A stretch of DNA of 64,000 nucleotides from Clostridiales bacterium (GTDB taxonomy: Bacteria > Bacillota > Clostridia > Oscillospirales > Oscillospiraceae): positions 5,144 to 69,143 of the forward strand of contig SFHQ01000004.1 in the NCBI GenBank assembly GCA_004556345.1, written 5' to 3'. Both the position numbers and the translations under genes were made by a program. The notes beneath the pieces are model-generated. The model was not told the origin of the DNA and searched no databases. It worked only from the letters and a program-made list of their open reading frames with translations. This document shows, in pieces, positions 18,135-25,835 of the stretch. Position 1 is the first letter of the stretch, and every line of letters starts with the position of its first letter.

Positions 18135-20081
18135 TCAAATATCCAGGTTCACGACATACTTGGCGTTTTCCTCGATGAATTCTTTCCGCGGCTCGACCTT
18201 CTCGCCCATGAGGATGGTGAAAATCTCGTCGGCCTTCACCGCGTCCTCCAGGGTGATGCGCCGCAGGGTGCGGGTGGCGGGATTCATGGTGGTCTCCCAC
18301 AGCTCGTGGGGGTCCATCTCGCCCAGGCCCTTGAAGCGGCTGATCTCTACCTTGGCGTTGGGGTTGTCCCCGCGCATCTCGGCGGAGACCCGGTCCCGCT
18401 CCTCGTCGGAGTAGGCCACCCGCTGCTGCTTGCCGCGGGTAAGCTTAAACAGGGGCGGCACGGCGGAATACACATAGCCCTGCTCAACGAGGGGCCGCAT
18501 GAAGCGGAAGAAGAAGGTCAGCAGCAGGGTGCGGATGTGGGCCCCATCCACGTCGGCATCGGCCATGATGATGATCTTGTGGTAGCGCAGCTTCTCCGGG
18601 TTGAACTCCTCCCCGATGCCCGCGCCCAGGGCGGTGATGACGGGGATGAGCTTTTCGTTGCCGTAGACCTTGTCGGCCCGGGCCTTCTCCACGTTGAGCA
18701 TCTTGCCCCATAGGGGAAGGATGGCCTGGAAGCGGGCGTCCCGGCCCTGGGTGGCGGAGCCGCCGGCGGAATCTCCCTCGACGATGTAGATCTCTGTGAG
18801 GGCGGGGTCCCGCTCGTTGCAATCCTTCAGCTTGTCGGGCATCTGGCCGGATTCCAGGCCGGTCTTGCGGCGAACGGACTCTCTGGCCTTTCGGGCGGCC
18901 TCTCTGGCGCGGGAGGCGGTGAGAGCCTTTTCCAGAATGGCCCGGCCCACGGCGGGGTTCTCCTCCAGAAATTCCTCCAGCTTTTCCGAGACCATGCCGT
19001 TGACCAGGGTGCGGATCTCGGAGTTGCCCAGCTTGGCCTTGGTCTGGCCCTCGAACTGGGCCTCGGTGAGCTTGACGGAAATGACGCAGGTCAGGCCCTC
19101 CCGGCAGTCCTCGCCGGAGACCTTCTCGTCGTCTTTCAAAATCTTCATTTTCTTGCCGTAGGTGTTCAGGGCGTTGGTGAGGGCCCGCTTGAACCCCTCC
19201 TCGTGCATACCGCCCTCCGGCGTATGGACATTGTTGGCGAAGGAGACGATGATCTCGTTGTAGCTGTCGTTATACTGCAGGGAGACTTCAGCCATGGCGT
19301 CGTCCTTGGACCCGGCCATGTAGATGACCCCGTCGTGGATGGCGGTCTTGTTGCGGTTGATGTAGGTGACAAACTCCCGGATGCCGCCCTCATAGCACAT
19401 GGTCTCGGCCTGGACCTCCTCCCCCCGCCGGTCGGCGATGGTGATGGACAGGCCCGCGTTCAAAAACGCCTCCTCCCGCATCCGGGTGTGGAGCGTCTCG
19501 TAATCATACTCCGTCGTCTCGGTGAACATCTCCGGGTCTGGCTTGAAGACGACTTCCGTGCCGGTCTTGTCCGTCTGGCCCACCACCTTCATGGGCTGGG
19601 TGACGTGGCCGCGGGCAAACTTCATCTCGTAGATGTTCCCGTCTTTATAGACCCGGACCTCCAGCCATTCGCTCAGGGCGTTCACGACCGAGGCACCCAC
19701 GCCGTGCAGGCCGCCGGAGACCTTGTAGCCCCCGCCGCCGAACTTGCCGCCGGCGTGCAGGATGGTAAAGACCACCTCCAGGGCGGGCTTGCCGGTCTGC
19801 TTCTGGATGTCCACGGGGATGCCGCGGCCGTTGTCCACGACCTTGATGATGTTGCCCGGCTCGATGCTCACCTGAATGTCGGTGCAGTAGCCGGCCAAGG
19901 CTTCGTCGATGGCGTTGTCCACGATCTCATAGACCAGGTGGTGCAGGCCACTGGAGGAGGTGGAGCCGATGTACATGCCCGGCCGTTTCCGGACCGCCTC
20001 CAATCCCTCCAGGACCTGGATCTCCGAGGCCCCGTATTCATGTTCCACCGCGGTGGTGTTTTTGTTTTCCAACTGATCCAT
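18135..20081 (-). CDS. gyrB: DNA gyrase subunit B
   Basis: GyrB is the ATPase subunit of gyrase. The 648-residue protein has the GHKL ATP site (EIVDNAIDEALAGY, VVDNGRGIPV, GGLHGVGASVVNALS), a transducer domain, the Toprim motifs EGDSAGGSA and DADVDGAHIRTLLL, and the C-terminal FKGLGEM. The start at 20081 has GGAGG 6 nt upstream; 12 upstream in-frame codons are not supported. It follows remB by 19 bp and precedes the PrsW-like gene and gyrA. Confidence 0.97.
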   Translation of the reverse strand: MDQLENKNTTAVEHEYGASEIQVLEGLEAVRKRPGMYIGSTSSSGLHHLVYEIVDNAIDEALAGYCTDIQVSIEPGNIIKVVDNGRGIPVDIQKQTGKPALEVVFTILHAGGKFGGGGYKVSGGLHGVGASVVNALSEWLEVRVYKDGNIYEMKFARGHVTQPMKVVGQTDKTGTEVVFKPDPEMFTETTEYDYETLHTRMREEAFLNAGLSITIADRRGEEVQAETMCYEGGIREFVTYINRNKTAIHDGVIYMAGSKDDAMAEVSLQYNDSYNEIIVSFANNVHTPEGGMHEEGFKRALTNALNTYGKKMKILKDDEKVSGEDCREGLTCVISVKLTEAQFEGQTKAKLGNSEIRTLVNGMVSEKLEEFLEENPAVGRAILEKALTASRAREAARKARESVRRKTGLESGQMPDKLKDCNERDPALTEIYIVEGDSAGGSATQGRDARFQAILPLWGKMLNVEKARADKVYGNEKLIPVITALGAGIGEEFNPEKLRYHKIIIMADADVDGAHIRTLLLTFFFRFMRPLVEQGYVYSAVPPLFKLTRGKQQRVAYSDEERDRVSAEMRGDNPNAKVEISRFKGLGEMDPHELWETTMNPATRTLRRITLEDAVKADEIFTILMGEKVEPRKEFIEENAKYVVNLDI

Positions 20082-20100
20082 GTTAAACCTCCAAGTTTCG

Positions 20101-20367
20101 TCACACGGTAAAGCCACCGGACTCCATGCGCTTGAGCAGGGTGGCCGAGGACAGCTGCGAGAGATACACTGTGATCTCCCCCGCCCCGTCCCGGCAGAGC
20201 AAAAAGGATTTGGGCAGGTCGTCCCCCACCGTCACCACCTGCCCGGCCCGCTGGGCCTGGGTGAGAAAATCGCGGGTGATGCGGGAGGACGTGGTGTTGT
20301 CCAGGTCGAAGATCCCCACCACGTCCCGCTGGCGGATGACCACGGAGCTGCCTAAATGCAGGTACAT
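20101..20367 (-). CDS. remB: DUF370 protein RemB (YaaB)
   Basis: An 88-residue protein of the RemA/RemB family (DUF370), beginning MYLHLGSSVVIRQRDVVGIFDLDN and containing TSSRITRDFL, both characteristic of the family. RemA and RemB in Bacillus subtilis support biofilm-matrix gene expression; RemA is DNA-binding. The position between recF and gyrB is identical to yaaB/remB in B. subtilis, which favours RemB over RemA. It is 17 bp from recF and 19 bp from gyrB, in the same operon. Confidence 0.85.
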   Translation of the reverse strand: MYLHLGSSVVIRQRDVVGIFDLDNTTSSRITRDFLTQAQRAGQVVTVGDDLPKSFLLCRDGAGEITVYLSQLSSATLLKRMESGGFTV

Positions 20368-20384
20368 CGCTTCCCTCTATTCTA

Positions 20385-21554
20385 TCACGAAGGTTCCGAC
20401 GAATCGGAATCTTTTTTGTCTTGGAACACGGGGATCTTCCCCGTTTCCGGGTCGTTTACTAACTTTCCCTGCATGATATGCAGGGTCCGGCCCTCCGGAA
20501 AACTCCCGTCCGGAGCCTCGCAGCCGGTGAGGATCACCTGGCCGCCGGTGATGCGCCGCAGGACGAAATCCTGCCGCCGGGCGTCCAGCTCCGAGAGCAC
20601 ATCGTCCAGGAGCAGGATGGGCCACTGGCCGGTGTCGTCCCGAAACAGCTCCCGCTCAGCCAGCTTCAGCGACAGCGCAGCGGTCCGGGTCTGCCCCTGG
20701 GAGGCATACTGCCGGGCAGGCTGGCCGTTGATCTGGGCCACCAAGTCATCTTTGTGGGGGCCGGAGAGACAGGACCGGGCGTCCCGCTCGGCCTTGGCGT
20801 GGCTGTCCTGGTGGCGGCGGAGGTCTTCGTAGAGCTCCACCGTGGGGCCCAACGGGTCCCGGACCATGGAGACGGTGGCGTAGTGCAGGGCCAGTGTCTC
20901 CCGTCCCCCAGAAAATTCGGTTTGAATTTGGGCGGCCTTCTCCGCCAGCTTGCGGACGAAGTGGGCCCGGTAGTGGATCACCAGCGCCCCGGCCCTGGCC
21001 ATGGCCTCGTTGAAGTCCTCCAGCACATCCAGCAGGCTGGGGTGTTTCTCCCAGTCCCGCAAAATGCGGGTCTTGTGGTCCAGGAGCTTGTTGTACTGGG
21101 CCAGTGCCTCGGCGTATCGGGGGCGGAGCTGACAGATCGCGTGGTCCAGAAAGGACCGCCGCTCGGCGGCCCCGGCCTTGATGAGGGCCAGGTCCTCCGG
21201 GCAGAACAGGACCGTCTGGACGATGCCGCCCAGCTCTGCCGCCGTCTTGCACTTCACGTGGTTGACGAACAGCCGCCGCCGGGCACCCCGGAAGAGCTGG
21301 ACCTCCAGCAGAAAGTCCCGGCCCCGGCTGGTGACCTCGGCGGTGATGGTCCCCTGGTCTCGGTGGAAGGAGAGCAGCTCCTTGTCCCCCCTGGCCCGGT
21401 GGGAGCGGGCCCCGGAGAGAAAGCCGATGGCCTCCAGCAGGTTCGTTTTGCCCTGGGCGTTCTCTCCCCAGATGACGTTCACGCCGGGGGAAAAGTCGGC
21501 GGTGAAGTCCGTGTAGTTCCGAAAGCCGTCCAGAGCGATCCGGCGCAGCTTCAT
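20385..21554 (-). CDS. recF: DNA replication and repair protein RecF
   Basis: RecF is an SMC-like ATPase that helps load RecA at gaps. The 389-residue product has the Walker A GENAQGKTNLLEAI near residue 31, an ABC-type signature with SQGQTRTAALSLKLAE, and the Walker B LLLDDVLSELD. The N-terminus MKLRRIALDGFRNY is typical. The start overlaps the yaaA stop by 4 bp, so translation is coupled. Confidence 0.95.
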   Translation of the reverse strand: MKLRRIALDGFRNYTDFTADFSPGVNVIWGENAQGKTNLLEAIGFLSGARSHRARGDKELLSFHRDQGTITAEVTSRGRDFLLEVQLFRGARRRLFVNHVKCKTAAELGGIVQTVLFCPEDLALIKAGAAERRSFLDHAICQLRPRYAEALAQYNKLLDHKTRILRDWEKHPSLLDVLEDFNEAMARAGALVIHYRAHFVRKLAEKAAQIQTEFSGGRETLALHYATVSMVRDPLGPTVELYEDLRRHQDSHAKAERDARSCLSGPHKDDLVAQINGQPARQYASQGQTRTAALSLKLAERELFRDDTGQWPILLLDDVLSELDARRQDFVLRRITGGQVILTGCEAPDGSFPEGRTLHIMQGKLVNDPETGKIPVFQDKKDSDSSEPS

Positions 21555-21763
21555 TGTACCAGGATCTCCTGGCCCTGGAACTGGACGGTGTCACCGGGGC
21601 GGAGCTTCTTGCCCCGCATGGTGCAGACTTCGCCGTTGACGGACGCTTGTCCGTCCTGGATGAGCATTTTGGCTTCCCCGCCGGTGCTGACCAGGTTGGC
21701 CAGCTTGAGCAGAGCTTCGAGCTTGATGAACTCGGTGGTGATGGAAACGGTTTTCTGTGCCAT
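21551..21763 (-). CDS. yaaA: S4-domain RNA-binding protein YaaA
   Basis: A 70-residue S4 domain protein with LEALLKLANLVSTGGEAKMLI and VNGEVCTMRGKKLRPGDTV. It lies between dnaN and recF exactly like B. subtilis yaaA (also called rlbA), which is linked to ribosome assembly. The ribosome link is family knowledge, not visible here. It overlaps recF by 4 bp and follows dnaN by 15 bp. Confidence 0.88.
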   Translation of the reverse strand: MAQKTVSITTEFIKLEALLKLANLVSTGGEAKMLIQDGQASVNGEVCTMRGKKLRPGDTVQFQGQEILVQ

Positions 21764-21778
21764 ATCTGCCTCTCGTTC

Positions 21779-22891
21779 TCAGGACTCTGCCTTCAGCCGT
21801 ACCGGCAGGACCATGAAGAGGAAGTTTTCCTCTCCCTCCGCCGGGACGATGATGCAGGGGGTGATGGGGCTGGACAGCTCCAAGGTGACTTTGTCCTGGG
21901 GGGCAGCCTTGAGGGCGTCCATCATATACTTGTTATTGAAGCCGATCTCCAGGCCGTTGCCGCTGCCGTCGATGGGACAGCAGTCGTGGGCGTTGCCCAG
22001 GGCGGTGCGGGTGGTCATGTCGATCTGTCCGTCCCCCACCACGCAGCGCAGGGGGCTTTTCAGCTTTTCGCTGACGATGAGGGAAACGCGGTCGATGCAG
22101 GACAGCAGTTGTTTGGTGTCGGCGGTGACCTTCACCGGGTTGTTCCGGGGGATGGCCTGCCGCCAGGCCAGGAAGTCGCCTTCCAGGCGGCGGGAGATGA
22201 GGATGGTGTCCCCCATTTTGAACAGGATGTGCCGGGCGCCCTGGTGGATGTGGACGATCTCCTCGCTCTCCCGGCAGATTTTTTCCACCTCGCTGAGGGA
22301 GACGCCGGGGACTACGAACTCAAAGCTTCCGTTCTGTTCTGCCAGGGCCTCCCGGCGCAGGGCCAGGCGGAATCCGTCCACAGCCACCATGGTCAGGCCG
22401 TCCTCCCCCACGGAAAACAGCGTGCCGGTGTGGATGGGGCGGCTGTCGTCGGTGCTCACGGCGAAGATGGTCTGGCTGATCATGGCCCGGAGGGTCTGTT
22501 CGGGGAGGGCCAGGGAGTTCTGGTATTCCACCGTGGGCAGCTCCGGGAAGTCCTCCGGGTCGATGCCGAGCAGGTCGAACTCGCTGTATCCACAGGCGAT
22601 GTGGACTTTGAGGGCCTCCTCCTGGAACAGGACCATGTCGTCGGGCAGCTTGCGGACGATTTCTCCAAACAGGCGGGCGGGGAGGACCATGGAACCGGGC
22701 TGGGAGACATCGGCCTGGATGGCAGATCGGATGCCGGTCTCTTGGTTATAGCCGGTGAGGAAGACGGTGCCGTTTTCTTCGGCTTCGAGCAGAAGTCCTT
22801 CCAGAGCAGGGATGGTGCTTTTGGGAGAAACGGCACGGGAAGCGGTGAGGATGGCAGATTGCAGCAATGCTTTTTCACAGCTGAATTTCAT
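21779..22891 (-). CDS. dnaN: DNA polymerase III subunit beta (sliding clamp)
   Basis: The beta clamp encircles DNA and tethers polymerase III. The 370-residue product starts MKFSCEKALLQSAI at 22891 with GGAGG 7 nt upstream; a longer frame running back into the origin is not coding. Three clamp domains are recognisable, with PALEGLLLEA in domain I and the C-terminal VLPVRLK that forms part of the peptide-binding pocket. It is the first gene after oriC in the dnaN-yaaA-recF-remB-gyrB-gyrA run. Confidence 0.96.
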   Translation of the reverse strand: MKFSCEKALLQSAILTASRAVSPKSTIPALEGLLLEAEENGTVFLTGYNQETGIRSAIQADVSQPGSMVLPARLFGEIVRKLPDDMVLFQEEALKVHIACGYSEFDLLGIDPEDFPELPTVEYQNSLALPEQTLRAMISQTIFAVSTDDSRPIHTGTLFSVGEDGLTMVAVDGFRLALRREALAEQNGSFEFVVPGVSLSEVEKICRESEEIVHIHQGARHILFKMGDTILISRRLEGDFLAWRQAIPRNNPVKVTADTKQLLSCIDRVSLIVSEKLKSPLRCVVGDGQIDMTTRTALGNAHDCCPIDGSGNGLEIGFNNKYMMDALKAAPQDKVTLELSSPITPCIIVPAEGEENFLFMVLPVRLKAES

Positions 22892-22940
22892 GGAAAGACC
22901 TCCGATTCTGGTGATGGATGGTTGGGGTGGGGGTTGCTGG

Positions 22941-23150
22941 AGTAAAAGAGAGAATAAGAAAAAAGGTCGCAGTGGTAGTAGTAGGGCTGTTTTTTGTGGA
23001 AAACTGGCGGGACTCTCAGGTTTTCTAGGATTTTTTGCCCACAGCCCCTGTGGATGGTTTTGGTCTGTTTTTGTCCCCCGTGTGGATAGATGCAAACTTT
23101 CCACACAGACTTCTCCACATATCCACATTTCCCGGTGGAGACCCACAGGC
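22941..23150. other. oriC: oriC: chromosome replication origin in the dnaA-dnaN spacer
   Basis: Read in the dnaA to dnaN direction (minus strand), the spacer has a cluster of DnaA boxes, a short GC segment, a DnaA-trio and a pyrimidine/AT-rich run. Boxes with one mismatch to TTATCCACA or its complement lie at 23119-23127, 23111-23119, 23081-23089 (TGTGGATAG) and 22995-23003 (TGTGGAAAA); weaker ones lie at 23097-23105, 23049-23057 and 23035-23043. The trio CTACTACTA (minus strand) is at 22976-22984. The AT-rich stretch is at 22941-22966. This is the basal unwinding layout known from B. subtilis. Confidence 0.85.
22976..22984 (-). other. DnaA-trio element
   Basis: Three perfect trinucleotide repeats (TAGTAGTAG on plus, CTACTACTA on minus) lie 10 bp from the DnaA box at 22995-23003 and beside an AT-rich run. 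Orientation and order match the trio that guides DnaA onto single-stranded DNA in B. subtilis. Confidence 0.75.
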
Positions 23151-23199
23151 TTTGGGGAGCGTTTTTCCGGGGAAAATTTCTCCCGGTTTGGGGGTGGGG

Positions 23200-24516
23200 T
23201 CAGTTGTAGCGTTCGTTGACGTTCGAGCGGATGTCTTTAATGACCTCGTTGGTCTCCGGGTCGGTTTTGCACTGCTTTTCGACCCGCTCGATGGAGTGCA
23301 GGACGGTGGTGTGGTCCCGGTTGTCGAACTCCTTGCCGATGTCTTTCAGGGAGAGCTTCGTCATGTGCCGGGTGAGATAGATGGCGATGTGCCGGGCCCA
23401 GCTGGTGGCCTTGGTCCGCCCCTGCCCCCGGATGGCGTTGGGGTCGATGTCGTAGAACTTGCCGACCTCCTCGATGATGACCTCGGCGGTGGGCAGGATG
23501 TCTGACGGTTCTTTGAACATGTCCCGGACGGCGCGGGTCACGGAGCTGGCGTCCACGTTGCTGCCCAGCAGGTCCCGGAAGGCGAGGATCTTTTTCACGG
23601 TTCCCTCGATCTGCCGCACGTTGGAGGTGACGTTTTCCGCTACATAGATGAGCACTTCCTCCGGCAGCTCGACGCCCATGCGGATGGCCTTGTTTTTGAT
23701 GATGGCCATGCGGGTCTCGTAGTCCGGGGGCTGGATGTCGGCCAGAAGGCCCCATTCAAAGCGGGTCTTTAAGCGGTCTTCCAGCCGCAGCATCTCCTTG
23801 GGGGGACGGTCGGCGGTAAAGACGATCTGCTTTTTGTCCTCGTAGAGGGTGTTGAAGGTGTGGAACATCTCCTCCTGGGTGGAGTCCCGCCCGGCGATGA
23901 ACTGCACGTCGTCCATGAGGAACACGTCTGCCGAGCGGTACTTGGCCCGGAACTCCTGGTTTTTCCCGGCCCGGATATCCCGGATGAGCTCATTGGTGAA
24001 GTCCTCGCCCCGGATGTAGACGATCTTATAGTCCGGGTGATTTTTATGGATGGTGTGGGCGATGGCATACAGCAGGTGGGTCTTGCCCAGGCCGGACTCG
24101 CCGTGGATGAAGAGCGGGTTGTAGTTCTCTGCCGGATGCTCGGCCACGGCCAGGGCCGCTGCGTGGGCCAGCTTGTTGGAGTTGCCCACCACGAAGCGCT
24201 CAAAGGTATACTCCTCCGTTCCCGGCAGGAAGCGGGAGGGGGGCTCTTTCTTGGCGTATTTGTCTTTTTCGTCCTCGCTCAGGACCACCACGTCCAGGTC
24301 CTCGGAGAACAGGTCATACAGGGCCTTTTTGATGTCCTTTAGGTACCGGGAGACCACGATCTCCCGCTTGAAGTCCGTGGGAACATAGAGAATGAACCGG
24401 TTTTCATCCAGAGCCACCGGCTCTGCGTCGGAGAACCAGGTGGTGATGGTGGTCTCGGTCATGGTTTGTTTCATCAGGGACAGCACGCGCTCCCAAATAT
24501 CCGCGGCAGAGTTCAT
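23200..24516 (-). CDS. dnaA: chromosomal replication initiator DnaA
   Basis: DnaA binds and melts oriC. The 438-residue product starts at 24516 with AAAGGAGG 7 nt upstream. Domain I is residues 1-80, with a short linker; the AAA+ domain has Walker A GESGLGKT (139-146), Walker B VFLMDDVQF and sensor motif FTADRPP; domain IV carries the DnaA-box recognition helix NRDHTTVLHS. The upstream in-frame extension overlaps a hairpin leader and is not supported. It is read away from the rpmH operon. Confidence 0.97.
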   Translation of the reverse strand: MNSAADIWERVLSLMKQTMTETTITTWFSDAEPVALDENRFILYVPTDFKREIVVSRYLKDIKKALYDLFSEDLDVVVLSEDEKDKYAKKEPPSRFLPGTEEYTFERFVVGNSNKLAHAAALAVAEHPAENYNPLFIHGESGLGKTHLLYAIAHTIHKNHPDYKIVYIRGEDFTNELIRDIRAGKNQEFRAKYRSADVFLMDDVQFIAGRDSTQEEMFHTFNTLYEDKKQIVFTADRPPKEMLRLEDRLKTRFEWGLLADIQPPDYETRMAIIKNKAIRMGVELPEEVLIYVAENVTSNVRQIEGTVKKILAFRDLLGSNVDASSVTRAVRDMFKEPSDILPTAEVIIEEVGKFYDIDPNAIRGQGRTKATSWARHIAIYLTRHMTKLSLKDIGKEFDNRDHTTVLHSIERVEKQCKTDPETNEVIKDIRSNVNERYN

Positions 24517-24549
24517 GGGCAACCTCCTTTGGTCTGTCGTCACCGGGGC

Positions 24550-24577
24550 CGTGCCCCCTTTCGGCGGGGGCGGCACG
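24550..24577 (-). promoter_or_regulatory. GC-rich hairpin in dnaA leader
   Basis: CGTGCC (24550-24555) pairs with GGCACG (24572-24577), and the inner CCC/GGG extends the stem. It lies in the transcribed leader between the dnaA promoter and start codon. No U-tract follows directly, so a pause or stability role is as likely as termination. Confidence 0.4.
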
Positions 24578-24656
24578 ATAAAAAGCATGGACAAATAGGC
24601 CCATGCCATTCATGGACCTGCCGGTGAGAACAGAGTTATCGATAAAAAATCAGTTT

Positions 24657-24685
24657 ATTATAGCAGATTCCGTTTTTTTTGGCAA
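24657..24685 (-). promoter_or_regulatory. sigma-A promoter of dnaA
   Basis: Minus strand TTGCCA (24685-24680) and TATAAT (24662-24657) with a 17-bp spacer, about 140 bp upstream of the dnaA start. Confidence 0.8.
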
Positions 24686-24753
24686 GCGCTGTTCTATTTA
24701 TAAGGTGCCTGTGCGGGGGGCAGAAGGCGGCCAGATCCGAGAAAAATTTAAGG

Positions 24754-24783
24754 TTGACAGAGGGATGTGGTTTCCTGTATAAT
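24754..24783 (+). promoter_or_regulatory. sigma-A promoter of the rpmH operon
   Basis: Perfect TTGACA (24754-24759) and TATAAT (24778-24783) hexamers with an 18-bp spacer. The leader of about 145 nt contains an inverted repeat built on GGCCG/CGGCC near 24847-24867. Confidence 0.85.
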
Positions 24784-24935
24784 GTATTGCACGCAATCAT
24801 GGAGCTTTCCTGGCTTTTTTGACTGCGTATTTTCTGTGACGACCGCGGCCGGGGCAATTCGGCCGTTGTGGTTGGCGGGCCTTATGATTATTTTATTCGG
24901 CTTCCGCTCGAAATAGATACAGGAGGTGTATCGGA

Positions 24936-25070
24936 ATGGTTCGTACCTATCAGCCCAAGAAGCGTCAGCGTTCCAAGGAGCACGGGTTCCGCAAGCGCAT
25001 GGCTACCGCCAACGGGCGCAAGGTTCTGGCTCGTCGCCGCGCCAGAGGCCGCGCTCGGCTGACTCACTGA
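24936..25070 (+). CDS. rpmH: 50S ribosomal protein L34
   Basis: A 44-residue, Arg/Lys-rich protein of the large ribosomal subunit, beginning MVRTYQPKKRQRSKEHGFRK and ending in the usual RARGRARLTH. The length is standard for L34. AGGAGGTG lies about 9 nt upstream of ATG 24936. It opens the conserved rpmH-rnpA-yidD-yidC-jag cluster next to the origin. Confidence 0.96.
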   Translation: MVRTYQPKKRQRSKEHGFRKRMATANGRKVLARRRARGRARLTH

Positions 25071-25100
25071 TGCCAAGGTTAACCGCATAGAGACTGACTA

Positions 25101-25152
25101 AGGGGCGGGGAATCGTATTCCACCGCCCCTGCGAAGCATCAGCTTCTTTTTT
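25101..25152 (+). terminator. attenuator-like double hairpin between rpmH and rnpA
   Basis: A long stem (AGGGGCGG ... CCGCCCCT, 25101-25130, with inner GGAAT/ATTCC) is followed by a 5-bp stem GAAGC/GCTTC (25133-25146) and six T (25147-25152). Partial termination here would give more L34 than RnpA; this is inference. Confidence 0.5.
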
Positions 25153-25197
25153 GCCGCAGTCTCTGGCGGCTCTGTCAGAATGTAGGGAGAAAATGCT

Positions 25198-25554
25198 GTG
25201 AAATTTACCGTTTCCTTAAAGGAAAATAGGGTCTTTCGCCGGCTGTACGCCAAGGGCAAGAGCGCCGTGGCCCCCACGATGGTCCTCTACTGCCGCCGCA
25301 ACGGCCGCAGGCAGAGCCGCCTGGGGCTGACCACCGGCACCAAGCTCGGCCACGCCGTGGTGCGCAACAAAGTGCGCCGCCGCCTGCGGGAGATCTATCG
25401 GCTGCACGAGGACCGGTTTGCCCCCGGCTACGATATTGTCGTCGTGGCGCGGGTCCGGGCGGTCCACAGCTCCTATGCCGTGTTGGAACGAGATTTTCTC
25501 CGCCTGGCAAAAAAACTTCAGCTTCTCCCCTCCCAGGAGGGAAAGAAGCCATGA
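25198..25554 (+). CDS. rnpA: ribonuclease P protein component
   Basis: RnpA assists the RNase P RNA in trimming tRNA 5' ends. The 118-residue basic protein has the RNR signature NKVRRRLREIYR and the N-terminal KENRVFRRLYAKGK. It begins with GTG at 25198, with GGGAG 8 nt upstream. The end overlaps yidD by 4 bp. Confidence 0.95.
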   Translation: MKFTVSLKENRVFRRLYAKGKSAVAPTMVLYCRRNGRRQSRLGLTTGTKLGHAVVRNKVRRRLREIYRLHEDRFAPGYDIVVVARVRAVHSSYAVLERDFLRLAKKLQLLPSQEGKKP

Positions 25555-25769
25555 AGGCTGTCCTGCTCTGGATGATCCGGTTTTACCGCCGGTTCCTCTC
25601 GCCGCTCCGTCCCCCCTGCTGCCGGTTCATTCCCACCTGCTCGGCCTATGCCCTGGAGGCGGTCGAAAAATACGGTGCTCTCAAGGGGGGCTTTCTTGCC
25701 CTGCGCCGCATCCTGCGCTGCAACCCCTTTCATCGGCAGAAGAGCATCGAGTATGACCCCGTCCCCTGA
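25551..25769 (+). CDS. yidD: membrane protein insertion efficiency factor YidD
   Basis: A 72-residue protein with the family signature FYRRFLSPLRPPCCRFIPTCSAYALEA and GGFLALRRILRCNPFH. YidD helps YidC-dependent membrane insertion by an unknown mechanism. It overlaps rnpA by 4 bp (ATGA) and lies 66 bp before yidC. Confidence 0.95.
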   Translation: MKAVLLWMIRFYRRFLSPLRPPCCRFIPTCSAYALEAVEKYGALKGGFLALRRILRCNPFHRQKSIEYDPVP

Positions 25770-25835
25770 CGGCGGGGCGACAGCCATCCCCGGCGGACAA
25801 GCCGCCGGGACCCCATCTCACTTGGAGGCGCTGCA

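Noticed and set aside
22892..23146. N-terminal extension of dnaN through the origin
   Set aside because: It would translate DnaA boxes and the trio. The ribosome site and family N-terminus are at 22891.
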